A DNA stretch of 64,000 nucleotides. Origin: Owenia fusiformis (taxonomy: Eukaryota; Annelida; Polychaeta; Sabellida; Oweniidae). Below the pieces are notes generated by a model. The model saw only the letters and a program-made list of their open reading frames with translations. It was not told where the DNA came from and did not search any database. The stretch lies in NCBI GenBank assembly GCA_903813345.2, contig CAIIXF020000003.1, positions 21,030,931 through 21,094,930 on the forward strand. The letters are read 5' to 3'. The position numbers were made by a program, and so were the translations under genes. Positions 46,601 through 57,715 of this stretch are shown here, piece after piece. Position 1 is the first letter of the stretch; each line of letters begins with the position of its first letter.

Positions 46601-49600
46601 TAAATACGTAGAAGTCAGCCGTACTGTGCATCAATTCGAAGTTCTTATACCAATTTGAAGCCATCATCTGGAGCGGTTTCTACTCTTGAATCCGCCAAAT
46701 TGCTGAAATGCCAAAGGACCTTCTTAGGTCACGTGACCTGTTTTTTAAATTTTGCATTTCAGCCACAAAACAACAACATCGGTCATTCATAAATTGTTTG
46801 TGGGTGGGTTTTAGCACCAACTTGGCATTACTATACTGAAGATCAAGAGAGAATGTCAAACAAAACAATAATCGCTAACTGTTTCATCATTTTTTAGTTG
46901 ATTTCAAGGGGTCTTTCTCTTTCGTTCGTAATTTTAAAGTATCGATGGCGCTGAAAACAAATTGAACTGGCTCAGCCTATTTGTACAGATTTAGAGTAGA
47001 TTCATGGATATTTAGATCAATCGATCATGTTTACTGGATTCAGAGATTCCAGGGGATTACGATGGAATTCACGGCTTTTAAGTAAGTGTAGTATTTCTGT
47101 TAGAAAACGTAGTTTAAAAACACATAATTTGAAATATGATGGTGTAATTTTTGATTTTTGAAATTCTTTTAAGTTCAGGAGGCAATCATCAAATTTCAGT
47201 GTATTTTATTGCACATAGGATTCTAGAAATTTAATCAAATATTGATGTGATAATAAATATTGTATATTTGATGTAAATAGCATCATGTCTTGGAGTTCAG
47301 CTCACTGTCAGACCCATGTCGTTTCAAAATTAGGGACCGTATTTTGGGTCATATTGCGCATGCGCAAAACTATTTATATATAGCTATTTCTTCTTGCATT
47401 TCCAGAACTCCCTGATTCTGCCTCTGATTCATTGTGCCTACTGCCTACCAGTTTTACTTTGTGGGTTTCAATGTCATCCTCCCTCTCTGTGCGGTAATGC
47501 CTCGGTCATATTTGTGACTTCCCAAGACTAAATTTGCTTGCTATGTGAGTATAGGTGTAACCTTACATGTGTTATGCAAATTCAAGAAATTAATGCTGAA
47601 CAGTAACAGTGTTTGTTTGTTTGCGACAAAGTCAAGGTAGTTCCATATCAAAAAGTTTGGAATATTTCTGGACCTCAGTCCTGAGTGTTGAGCGAACATT
47701 AATTAATTATATTATGGTCACATAAGCTCTCGGGGTAGTTAGACTATGATCAGAAATACACCAAACAGGAAATGAAAAACCATGTGGATTTTAGAGTTTT
47801 TTGAAGTAAAATAACAGGCAAGATTTCTATTGGTTGAGGAAATTCTGTAAATACGACAAATGCAGAAGGCAACGGGAGATTTTCACAGGTTGTTATCACC
47901 CAAATCGCCTGTTGTTTTTAGGGACTTTTCAACTTTTCCATTGTTAAATTCATGATTTTTCCATTAATTTTGCCTGTTGTTTTCATTTATAATTTTTTCA
48001 GAATACCATTTTTATTTACTCAGTGATATTGATATCACTGGGTTGTTATCACCCAAATCGCCTGTTGTTTTAAGGGACTTTTCAACTTTTCCATTGTTAA
48101 ATTCATGATTTTTCCATTAGTTTTGCCTGTTGTTTTCATTTATAATTTTTTCAGAATATCATTTTTATCTACTCAGTGATATTGATATCTGGTTTGCTTC
48201 GCTCTCTCATGTAGATCACCTCGTAGATAAAAATGATATTCTTCAAAATCAAAGAATATCCTGAATAACATGATTTACAAAATAATAAAAATAATTTATA
48301 CAACTTTTTCAGGAAATTGTGTCAAATGTAAACACTCTTTTGCAGACAGAAAATTGACAGATTAGCTTTTAACTTTCAGCTTTGATGTTTAAATATTCTG
48401 TATTTCTACCGGACTTCTTGCTGAATATCATATAATGTTATAACTTGATTTGGACCATTGCCTGATTGATCATTCTGAAATTTTGATTGTGATTCATGAT
48501 TGATTGGCAAGAAAAATAATTCCTATTGTTTTCCAGCGAAGTCAAAATGTTACAGCATGAGTTATAATGTCGAGTTTGCATCATGTTAAATTCTGCTAGT
48601 GATTAGAAGTCCATGCACAAGCATACATATAAGGCCCATAAGAGACAAACACACCCAGGCTCCAGGCCGTGGATGGAAATATAAAACTATTTAAGGCATA
48701 AACTGGTATTTAATAGACCGATATGTAGTGTCTGCCATGTATTGAAGGTAAACCAATCTGCATTATTAATGTTACTTCTATCAATACATGGATTGTGCAA
48801 TGGAAAAGCAATGGCACAATCAAAAATGTGCATATCAATCGTGAATATCTCTCGGTTCAAAGCTTATTTCCAACAGAATCGTGTCAAAATATGTGTCTGA
48901 GTAACAGTTATACATTATAAGATCGCAAACTCTTACCAATTATCAGCCGAATGGCTCATTTTCAACGAAATGTCCTTAAGACAACAGCCCTGGGTCGCGC
49001 CTGAGACCAAAAACTATTTCAAATAGCCCTCCCCTAAATAATATTGGATAATCACATTTATGCGTGCGTGTGCAGGTCATCCACTGAACGAAACGCCACT
49101 TCCCGCTAAAATCACCGGGTATTGATTTTTCCCTTGCTTCAAGTTTGCAGTCGGTGAACTAGTCTTATTTTTTTGTACGGGGAGTAAAATAGAACAGCCC
49201 AAACAAATTCTAAAATTTTTCCGGCCGACTTCAGAATCTTGACTGCATGCGTATTCTTCCTTCATGCCCGTTCCACAGACACAGTTTTTACTAATTTTTA
49301 TGTTTGAATCGGAATAAATAATGATAGGCCATTCAATATGGTGAAATTCAGCACTCGTTGGACAGAATGTTAGTACAAATGCACTCACCTTCGGTTCGTG
49401 CTTTGTACAACATTCTGTCCAACTCGTGCTGAATCATTATTTATTCCTTAAATATATAAGTGCAATTTACGAATACAAATGACAATATTTACGAACATTA
49501 ATGTGAACTTTTACGAAAACATATTACCTTGTGACGAAAATAAATTCGACAATTAAAAAATGAAATGCCAATGATAGAACTTATCTATTGATAAAGTTGA

Positions 49601-52600
49601 CATTCAGTTCGTAGATGTTAAACTAATATATATGCAGAAGCAAGGATAAAGGTACAACATGAACTCTTTATTTGTACATATACATACAATATGGTTATGC
49701 AATGTGTCACTTACAAATGCTTCAAAGGACTTTTGAGCCCCCTCTTTCGTCAGATTTCTCAGAAAATTCTGGTAAAATCACCAAGGTTACACAGGACTAT
49801 ATTCTAATAGTAAAGTGAATTAGTCACAATGGTATAAAACAATGCTATACTTGAGAAAATGCACGGGGAAGAATCAATCCTTATCGACACAGGTAGGTGG
49901 ACAGCTAGACATTTATATCAATGTATAATGTGTTTTATATGTCTCTGGCTTACAGTACCTTAAACCTGACTCTTTTAGTGGTTATATTATTAAGGAAGCA
50001 ATTAATTCAACGCAAGAGACTTCTCTGCAACTCGTCTAGCTTGTAATCTGAGAGTATTACATTCATGGTAGTGTTTTTGAGATTTGTAATTACTACTAAA
50101 TGTACGGTATCCAATTTATACAAGTTAGAACTAAGTAACTTAAATGTATAGTGTGTCATTTCTAAAGATCAATTAGATAATTCTATACTACTTTTAACAA
50201 GTAAAGGCACTATCTGTATACGCTTTCATATTGTCTATTATGCAATTATCTTCATTGGTTGACTGCTTCATTTCCCTGCTCTTCATGCTTCATTTTCAAG
50301 AACAATTTGATTTTGGAAAATACATGTACAGGAAACTAATCAAGAATATCGCATTCAGGATGTTCTCAAGTTACAAAACATTATTAAACGGGATAATTGT
50401 TATTTGTGAAATAGATATTTTGAAATTGGAATATCAATATCAGACTGCTATATTATACATTTTTTCTGAGAAACCTATTGGGAATGGTACATAAGTGCTT
50501 TTCTGAAAATTGCAATGTTAGAAATGTGGTAGAAAAAAGTATATCAGACTTTTGGTATCAGACTTGTTCTTATATTTTGAGGCATGACTAAACTTAGAAA
50601 ATTGTTCTGTCAAATATCATCATGTCACATGATTTGCCGTCACATCTCTGGTGTGCGTTGACCTTTCTAATCCAATAACACGTAAATATATTAAATATTC
50701 TCAGGTCCATAAATTTGAATGAAACAATATGGCAGCGTTTTTGAACTGCCCGCGGTGCAAGTCAATTGCTTCATAGTTTGCTTTAAAGTTTTCCCCCTGT
50801 GTATCACGAGAAATAACTTGGTGGTGATATAAGAAGATCATTAACAAACTCGTATATTGAGGCATGGGCTTTCAACAAGCCCATGATTGAGGGTACCATA
50901 TAAAAATTTCAAATATGGAGTCTAAAACTGACTTTTGGGAACGTGGAAGTCATTATTGACACCCTGTATATTTACTTGAACCTGAAACTCGAGCCACAAG
51001 AACCTAAAGCCCAAACAAATGAACTTGAATTTATTCTATTGGTTCTTATTTTGCTCTTACCTTGTCGATGAGATAAAGGGAGGCGGCTGGCGAGATCCAC
51101 TCTCTCGCATGTATACCAGCGTCAACCCAAATCGCCTTGGAGTTACTAGAAGAACTCTTTCCGATCTTAAAAAGAGTTCAGAGCAAAAGTCATGGATGGA
51201 ATACATTTGTATCATGGAAGTGATTTAGCTGGAAAAGTCATTATTAGCATTCTGAATTGAAAACAAAATGGACATGTCAATCTTGGTAAAATTAATTTTA
51301 CTTTATCAAGGATTATAAAATTCATTACAAGGAAAAATGGGCGTATTTGTATAACGTTCCAGGGGTTCGAAATCCAGTTTTGCCGAATTGCGAAGGAAAT
51401 CTTAGTCTACCTGAATTTTGTCGGAAATTAAGAAAATAGGATGGTCAAAACCTGTATTGCTCATATCCCTATATTTAACGCTGCCTCTGGTCAATGAGAC
51501 GGGTCTGAAGAGTATTATATTCAACAATAGGTACCTTGATAACTTTCAGTGTCCTGCCATTAGTACTTGTGCCGATATTTTCAATGCTGCACCTGCTTCC
51601 ACAGCTTGATGCAGTACTGTCCAACCAATCGTTGATCTGAAGGTATACAAAGCATATCATTACAAAAATTGTCGTGTTTGAGTTCTTTTGTTTGTGTCAT
51701 TAATTTTATTCTTGTGAATCGGATTCAGTCGCTTATCTTTAGACCTGTACTCACATCGTCGTGTCTGTTATATTGCGTAAGACTAAATGCATAAGATGTA
51801 GCTTCGGTAGACTCATATGAGGAATCAATCATACTGGAAATAGAGATAAAATGGTAATTATATGGTAAGAATGAAGCTGATGTTGCAGCCACGGGGTATG
51901 ATGGAATATGAGTCAGAAATACATGCACCTCGACCTCTATTGCGTGTTGTATCATAATCGTAGATTATTGTTCTGTTATTGTGTTATATATAACCCTTGA
52001 ATGATATTGTACATGATATGGTATGATAAAGTATGTTTTTCTTGGGTCACTGAGTATGCATATGTCATTGGTGGCAGTGTTGAAATATAAAATATTGATC
52101 TACCGCCGGTTGGTGGAGCTGTAAAGTATTTTTGCTTCATGTGCTTGGGACAAGTTGTTAAAATACAAATTTCAGTTTACCTCTGTAGATCGTGTATTAC
52201 GATGGAGTATGGGATAGCATGTTGCTTGAAAAAGCGCTCGACATTGCCTCGAGCCCTTGGTGAAACGCTGAGGGTTACCTCTTGCCCAGGGGTCTTGGGT
52301 CGTCTCCATACGTCAACCTATGAAACATTGATCCAGTATACTCGTACCTATGTTCAATTACGTCGTAGTGGGGCGATGTTCTATTACAGGGTGACACAAA
52401 AATGCCACCCACTTATTTTGGAATAACTTTCTTTATATAGGCATCTTCATGATTTTTTGTGTGTAGATAGAATGTTCAGTGGAAGAAAGATTGACATGAT
52501 TGCATAGCATCAACAATTTTGAGATCTAGAGATAGCACATTTCCATCCGTCTGTGCTCTCGGTGAAATCGTCAATACATTTTCAAAATACAATTTTCTGA

Positions 52601-55600
52601 AATTTCTAGATTTCTAGTCATAGCCATTTCTGGATTGCGTCCACATATTGAATATCATCAATATCGTCATATCTACCCATTACTCGAAATGATTTTGTCA
52701 AAGATTAATACTGACTCGCTTATTGGGTCAATGTTAAAGAAGACAAATTTATACTTTTGAGTGATTTTGTCTCAGAGCAATAATGTCTCGTCTCAGGGGA
52801 AATGGGATATCTCTTAAATTCCAAGTTGTTGATGCTAGTATGATACAAGCATACCAATCTTTCTTCTACTGAACACTCTAACTACACTTGAAAATCATGA
52901 AGATTCCTTCATTATTGAGAAAGATATTCCAAAATAAGTGGGTGGCATTTTTGGTGTCACCTTGTATTTGCGCACGAGATCGACATACTTGCCTACAATT
53001 CTAGAAATTAATTTGTGAGACTACTCAGACATTCTATTTCAAACACCACAAACAACTGATCAAAGCAATGTGTCAAATCGTAAATGAAATTAATGTCATG
53101 AAATAATCTGGAAAATGCTTCAAATGGTTGTCGCTCTAAAATGTCGAAAAAGAACCATTTGCAATTAGCCTTGGGCATATGTCTAAATCATGTGGACTAA
53201 CCGGATCCTAGCTAGTATATTTTGTCAATGATACCGCCGAGTACAATATCAAAAGGTCTTATGAGTACAGTGGTATTTTTATAATATCTAGTTGCTCACC
53301 CCCAAGTGTTCCAAAACCTCAAGTCTGTTGATGAGCTCTGCCTGGTCACGTGTGCCTGGTAAAGCCTTGTAAATCTTGTGACTGGAATCATAATTTATAA
53401 ATATAATACTACTAGGACTTACTATCTATACTTATAACTTCGAAGACTTAATCAAATGTGCGATATTACGAAATTGTTTATTCTTCAATTGGAATCTGTT
53501 CATTTTTCTGGTTTAGTTCAAAAATATAATATAATATCGGAGTTTTTATAACTAAACCTGTGGAAATGAACCTTCAGTAAATTGCCTCCTGCAGTCTGAT
53601 TTTGCCTCGCCTATTTATTTTGCTTCACTTACGACAGATTTTAGATTCTGGTTACACCCCTCAATGAATGCCAATGCATTACTTAAAGAAAAAGCACTCA
53701 TAGAGATGACAAAATAATTTCGACTTTGAGACAGGGAAGATGCAAACAACCCACCCACTTGTTTTTTCTGAAATGTTGTCCTGATTTTCAACCCCTTCCA
53801 CCCCTGCTTTTTTGTTGCATCAATATGTTGCTTTTTGACACACAAGTAAGAATACGTAATTCCTTCAGGGGTTTTAAAAGTATTCATTATGGGTGACCAA
53901 AATTAGCTGAAAGCAATTGATCGCATAAGTTTTCCCTATGGGAAAATAACATGGAAAATATTGCTTTCCACTTTATCGAAGAGGAATCACTTATTCCTTT
54001 TAAGGGGTTATCTGTGTCTTAAAACGCAACATATTGATGCAATGTAAATTGAAAAAGCAGGGGTAGAAGGGGTTGAAATTCAGGACAACATTTCAGAAAA
54101 ACATGTGGGCAGGTTGTTTGCATCTTCCCTGTCTCAAAGTCGATATTATTTTATCATCTCTATAAGTGTTTTTCCTGGAGATAATGCATTGGCCTAACAT
54201 ATGCACCTGTTTAAAACCTCAGAAAATAGCAGAAATATATGACTGTCCGAAATATGTTGCGATACTTACCCTCCTCCTTTGAATGGCAATGTATCATATA
54301 AAACATGAAAAAAGCATACCAATGCAACAAACATATTAGCACTAATATAACGTATTCAGATGAAAATCAAGAGCTACATAATATGAAACTCGCAATTAAC
54401 GATATAAAATACAATCTAATGATTCCACGATGGAGGAATGCCAGCAATTGCAATGAGTAAAATGTTGATCTTAAATTAGCTACATCTTGGTTTTGTTCCA
54501 CCCAGCGTCCGATGTCAGTTTCTAGGAGAATATCAATAGAAATCACTTAAAGACTTCAATATCAACTTGTAACGCTGGGCGATAGAGATTAATAGCCCCC
54601 ACGATTGCTTGATTATTATGTTGATACGGCAATGTAACATAGTGGATATTCGATGACACATAAGTCAAAGCAATTTATGCTTAGAATTATTTTTCATGAA
54701 ACTGGTGCATTTTTGTATTCACGAAATTCACATTTTTGTATTTAAAGTACCGTCGATCGTGTTTTCTAGAATTTCTGATTAGCAGTGGATATTGACGAAA
54801 AACGAGGGACTTTTAATACACCTTGTGTAATAGTGGTGGGTACCGTATAAAGGTTTAGTCCTTGGGTATACCCATCAAAAGTGTCAAAAATCTTCACTAC
54901 CAATTGTCTGGATGTCGGCTATGTTTCACTCTATAAATTCAGTATAAATTATATCGCAAGAATTCGTAATAATTATAAGTAAAAATATTTTTTTAGAAAA
55001 GTAGTATAGTAAGAGTTTGCCTTTGCATCTCAAAAAGTACTTTGTTAATAAACGCAATCGACAGTACTAGGCTATGGTAGTGACGGTAAATTTGGTTTAA
55101 GGATTTAAGCACTGAACTCAACTTGCATTGTGGACTAAATATCTTTCCTCAGAGGTGTTGTTTCAAACTTTGCACAAGATTCGCATAATCGAGTGTTGGG
55201 TTCAGGTTTAGTTAATGATACAACGTCCGAGTGGAATGAATCAGCCATAATCGATTACGTTTTGGGCTTAAATTTTTTTCACACATTGCAAGATACGAAA
55301 TTACCAAAAGGAGATATTTTCCGCGGAGGCATGCTCTGACACATAATCACTCAAAATGTAAATTAGAAAATCTGTCTTTTTAAAATTTACCCAATACGCG
55401 AGTCAGTTCATCAAATCTGACAAAATTATTCAAGAAAAATGGCAGATAAGACATATCAATGATAATTTATGTGAAAGCAATTCAGAAATGAGTCAAATAA
55501 TGGTTAAGACAGAAAGCTTTCTCCAAATCGAGACCTTTCTTTTATTGAATCGGTCTACTGCACGCCTACGGCTGCTTCGGACAATATTGATATTTTTACA

Positions 55601-57715
55601 TCTTGTAAATTTAAATGTCCTCTTTTGAATATCCATAATTTAATTTGGGTGATATTTCTGTATTTTTATAAAAATAATTATTAGCTCGGGAGCCTGTACT
55701 CCAAACCGAGACTTGTCCTTTCAGAAAATTGTATTTTTGAACATTTTTGACGATGTCACCGAAAGCATTGGACGGAAAACGTGGGATAATAAATCGCAAA
55801 GTTGTCGATGTTCTTCATTTGAACACTCTATCTACACGCAAAAAATCTCGAAGAATCCTTCATTATTGAGAAAGATATTCCAAAATTAGAGGGTGGCATT
55901 TTTGTGTCACCCTGTATGTGTGAATTCAGGATAATGACATGCATATCAGTTTAGTACAATATCATAGAAAATAACATTCTTCACCCTGCGATATTCCATA
56001 AGCAAAATATGTATCATGGCCTATTTCTTGGTGATTAGTGGTTTGGGACATCATTTATCCCGATGAAAATGTACTATAAGTATATCCTTATATATTGCAT
56101 GAAATCTCAAATTTCTTAACTAATCTTTATTTCTGCATCATAGAATAGAGAAACTAGGGTAATTTAGATCAACTTCGTATCATTTTTCAAACATATTATT
56201 TCATAGAAATATTAATTACGATATGTATATATACCACAGATTTTTAATTCAAAGATACATTAACGTATTAAATTACGATGTAGGTTGTATCAAGTAAAAT
56301 TGAGGTAACTTAGGTTTAATAATGAAATTCTCACTTTTCACAATTCATAAAACATAATTTACTCTTATCTAATCACAACTGAGGACAGTACCATATTCAA
56401 GTTTTCTTAGATTTGGTAAAGGATAAATAATGAGCCTCGGGTATTATGTGAAATAATAACCAAGGGCCGAAAGGCCCACGGTTATTATATTCTAATAAAA
56501 CCCATGACGAATTTTCTTTCTAACTTAAACTCCACATTGACTCTTTTGAAAATTAAATGGTCCATGATACATTTTGGAAAATTTGATTTCTCTAGTATTG
56601 CCTATTCAACTGAAGGTATTGCAAATTGATATATTTAATTAAGTGGGTTAGTAATGGGCAATAGTGAGTTCAGCTTTAGTGCACTGCATGTGACAGTTCA
56701 GGTGCAAACATTGACCAACATCGTCTTTTGTGCCAAACTGGTTTTGGATAGAATCCCAAGTGTGCATTCTTTAAACACAGTAGAAAAATAATGCACTCCT
56801 CTTTGTTACAGCTGTATATTCTTTAAATAAACTACAATTCATTCTATTGTGTCGCAAGGGTTTGAGAACTTTGAATACTCTGAACTACTCGTGTAAGATT
56901 TTCAGAGCACAACCAGAACGTTTACCTTACTTCCATTTACTTTGAATTTCAAACTTATGGGTATATAGTGCCGACCCTATTAATTAATGTTAGACAATTT
57001 TAGTAAACAAATAAATATAAAACGTATTTAGTACATATAGACACAATATCCAGGCAAATTTTCTAAATCGACAATATGATCACGAATGATTTTATCTAAG
57101 ATTTCTAAATATGAAATAATTTGCGATTGCGTTTTATCAATGCTTCCATTTTCCACGAAATAATTTCAAGATCAATCTGCAAACGCTTGAAGTGGACTTG
57201 CTTTAAAATCTTTTTCAAAAATCGAAATTTTGTCCTGATGTGCTGTTACTCATTAAATATTGTTTTAGTTATCTAAACAAAATTCCAATTATCATTGAAA
57301 CAATTTTTATGTAATGACAAAGAACATTCGGATGAATAATGAATGAGCAATATTTCCAAACTTTACATGAGCCTTGAACAGTTTGCGCCAACTCAAATAC
57401 ACTATAGATCTTGTTTTGTGTTTTTCAAATACAATTTTACTACATATGTCACCAGTATCAGTCACTAGACCAGTTCTTTAGTTAATTAGCCTGTCTAGCC
57501 CTGGTTGGATGTCCTGGTGTAATGGGATTTTGCATTTTTACAAAATACAGAACTACCACTGCGTTATTAATTTTAAAAATCTATATAATATATTCGTATA
57601 ACAGAAAAGAATATACATACCCACGGTACGACTTTTTTACTGGTGGTTTCTCCGGGGCAGAAGCCACCAGAGTAAATCCTATAGCCAATATCAGGATATG
57701 ACAAAGCAGCCCCAT
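40475..57715 (-). CDS. M14A metallocarboxypeptidase, carboxypeptidase B-like, secreted zymogen
   Basis: Twelve coding exons (57715-57621, 53381-53300, 52317-52181, 51833-51755, 51636-51535, 51165-51061, 43176-43066, 42584-42494, 42117-41915, 41515-41431, 40807-40763, 40608-40475). All are GT-AG and all phases join to give 422 residues, close to the usual 415-420. Layout: signal peptide 1-20; activation propeptide about 21-115; catalytic domain about 116-422. Zinc ligands are H184 and E187 (HAREW) and H312 (SIHAYGQ). Other key residues are R186, R242, N259-R260 (DPNRNWD), Y364 and the general base E387 (ELRDTG), matching bovine CPA 71, 127, 144-145, 248 and 270 by spacing. C253-C276 matches the conserved disulfide. 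D371 sits at position 255, where Asp marks CPB enzymes that remove C-terminal Lys/Arg. Probably an extracellular digestive or processing peptidase. Confidence 0.95.
40763..40807 (-). CDS. gene 2 exon 11 (45-bp microexon, specificity residue)
   Basis: Only 45 bases, encoding (Y)[14 protein letters not shown](G). It supplies half of the Y364 codon and D371, the equivalent of CPB Asp255. The acceptor ATTCGTCTTCCAG and donor GTAAATATAG keep the frame with both neighbours. Confidence 0.92.
41431..41515 (-). CDS. gene 2 exon 10
   Basis: Encodes [20 protein letters not shown] and VGSSTRVL, the stretch before the mobile catalytic Tyr. Y364 (CPA Y248) is split across the donor (T|AC). Acceptor TGCTTTAG, donor GTAAGTTGCA. 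Confidence 0.9.
41915..42117 (-). CDS. gene 2 exon 9 (third zinc ligand)
   Basis: Longest coding exon, at 203 bases. It has [19 protein letters not shown], then [18 protein letters not shown] with zinc ligand H312 (CPA H196). CPA S197 is replaced by Ala. Donor GTAAGTTCC. Confidence 0.95.
42494..42584 (-). CDS. gene 2 exon 8 (substrate-binding Arg residues)
   Basis: Encodes [20 protein letters not shown] and [10 protein letters not shown]. It has R242 (CPA R127, stabilises the oxyanion) and N259-R260 (CPA N144-R145, bind the C-terminal carboxylate). C253 pairs with C276 of the next exon. Confidence 0.95.
43066..43176 (-). CDS. gene 2 exon 7
   Basis: Encodes residues 201-237, including [19 protein letters not shown], the conserved NPDG block of M14A enzymes. 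The acceptor is CTCTTTCCAG and the donor GTAAGTAGTG. Confidence 0.94.
44042..45339. repeat. 383-bp direct repeats flanking 533 bp
   Basis: The copies at 44042-44424 and 44958-45339 both start CAAGGGCGTTACAATACCCG and end CATCAGTCTGTT or CCTCAGTCTGTT, with about 97 % visible identity. The layout resembles a terminal-repeat retrotransposon in miniature, but the repeats lack TG...CA ends and I see no target duplication, primer-binding site or polypurine tract, so a segmental duplication is equally possible. Inside gene 2 intron 6. Confidence 0.6.
45341..46160. repeat. 820-bp direct duplication, copy 1
   Basis: From TTGTGTCAAATGTAAACGCT to TTTCCCTTG. Copy 2 is at 48317-49136, same orientation, about 2.2 kb away. 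Differences are small (a short indel after TGTAAACGCT, a few substitutions). No ORF of note is shared. Copy 1 abuts the 383-bp repeat. Confidence 0.85.
47888..48193. repeat. 153-bp tandem duplication
   Basis: Two head-to-tail copies starting GGTTGTTATCACCCAAATCG (47888 and 48041) and ending near CAGTGATATTGATATC. They lie between the two 820-bp copies. Confidence 0.88.
48317..49136. repeat. 820-bp direct duplication, copy 2
   Basis: Second copy of the segment at 45341-46160, starting TTGTGTCAAATGTAAACACT. It has a small insertion (TAAGGCCCA) near 48630 relative to copy 1. It is not flanked by the 383-bp repeat. Confidence 0.85.
49311..49447. repeat. hairpin element in intron 6
   Basis: The left arm has CAGCACTCGTTGGACAGAAT and GTTAGTACAAA; the right arm has TTTGTACAACATTCTGTCCA and ACTCGTGCTG, with outer GGAATAAATAATGAT pairing with ATCATTATTTATTCC. 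About 20 extra bases interrupt the left arm. Confidence 0.8.
51061..51165 (-). CDS. gene 2 exon 6 (zinc motif HAREW)
   Basis: Encodes [20 protein letters not shown], the M14 signature with zinc ligands H184 and E187 and substrate-binding R186. It ends LYLIDK at donor GTAAGAGCA. The next intron is 7.9 kb, the longest in the gene. Confidence 0.96.
51535..51636 (-). CDS. gene 2 exon 5
   Basis: Encodes [20 protein letters not shown] and [14 protein letters not shown], matching the start of the mature fold (EI..WLD, then IG.S.EGR.I.VLK). Two nearby cysteines (C143 and C147) may form an extra small disulfide loop. Confidence 0.9.
51755..51833 (-). CDS. gene 2 exon 4 (propeptide-enzyme junction)
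   Basis: Encodes residues 106-131, [20 protein letters not shown] and QYNRHDD. By alignment the mature enzyme should start near residue 116. No Lys or Arg lies between 105 and 128, unlike trypsin-activated vertebrate enzymes. The acceptor is CTATTTCCAG and the donor GTGAGTACAG. Confidence 0.87.
52181..52317 (-). CDS. gene 2 exon 3 (propeptide core)
   Basis: Encodes [20 protein letters not shown] and on through [20 protein letters not shown], matching the propeptide consensus (DFW..P..G..V.V.VP, then F....GI.Y.V.I.D.Q). The acceptor is GTTTCATAG and the donor GTAAACTGAA, phase 2. Confidence 0.9.
52387..52964. mobile_element. 578-bp mariner-type MITE
   Basis: Ends CAGGGTGACACAAAAATGCC and GGCATTTTTGGTGTCACCTTG are inverted repeats with TA target duplications at 52385-52386 and 52965-52966. 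The arms extend about 150 bp. Inserted in gene 2 intron 2, only 70 bp upstream of exon 3. A solo end of the same family is at 55808-55914. Confidence 0.88.
53300..53381 (-). CDS. gene 2 exon 2 (propeptide, first part)
   Basis: Encodes [20 protein letters not shown] and then EVLEHLG, the first strand and helix of the activation domain (family pattern KVFRV.P....Q...L). The acceptor is ATGATTCCAG and the donor GTGAGCAACT. Confidence 0.88.
53670..54193. mobile_element. 524-bp fold-back element in intron 1
   Basis: Arms of about 175-180 bp: 53670-53844 (GCCAATGCATTACTTAAAGA, then GACTTTGAGACAGGGAAGAT, then CCCTGCTTTTTTGTTGCATC) is mirrored at 54012-54193. A unique centre of about 165 bp lies between. 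No coding capacity and no firm target duplication. Confidence 0.85.
55808..55914. mobile_element. solo end of the CAGGGTGACAC MITE family
   Basis: Matches the right arm of 52387-52964, from GAACACTCTATCTACAC through CTTCATTATTGAGAAAGATA to GGTGGCATTTTTGTGTCACC and CTG, followed by TA. The left arm is missing. Confidence 0.75.
56451..56489. repeat. short perfect stem-loop GGGCC-GAAA-GGCCC
   Basis: ATAATAACCAAGGGCC, loop GAAA, GGCCCACGGTTATTAT. The stem is nearly perfect with one two-base mismatch. It lies in gene 2 intron 1 near 56440, next to sequence (GGATAAATAATGAGCCTCGG) that has a counterpart at 62856-62880. Confidence 0.75.
57621..57715 (-). CDS. gene 2 exon 1 (signal peptide)
   Basis: ATG at 57715 opens [20 protein letters not shown], a classic signal peptide with likely cleavage after ASA (residue 20). 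The exon ends SYRG with donor GTATGTATAT, phase 2. A TATTAAAG lies about 25-35 bases upstream but is not a firm promoter call. Confidence 0.88.

Larger units (their letters stand above)
43177..51060 (-). other. gene 2 intron 6 (7.9 kb)
   Basis: Phase-0 intron between the HAREW exon and the [12 protein letters not shown] exon. It holds a 383-bp direct-repeat pair, an 820-bp direct-repeat pair, a 153-bp tandem duplication and a hairpin at 49311-49447 (listed separately). Sequence near 43740-43960 has the CCAATCAGAAT style of MITE and a GATCACGTGATC palindrome. No other gene is seen inside. Confidence 0.75.
54194..57620 (-). other. gene 2 intron 1, distal part
   Basis: AT-rich intronic sequence. 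Apart from the MITE end at 55808-55914 and the small hairpin at 56451-56489, nothing is recognised. Confidence 0.5.

Noticed and set aside
56451-56489. Rho-independent-terminator-like stem-loop
   Set aside because: The stem-loop is real, but this is eukaryotic intronic DNA with no U-tract role; kept only as a repeat.
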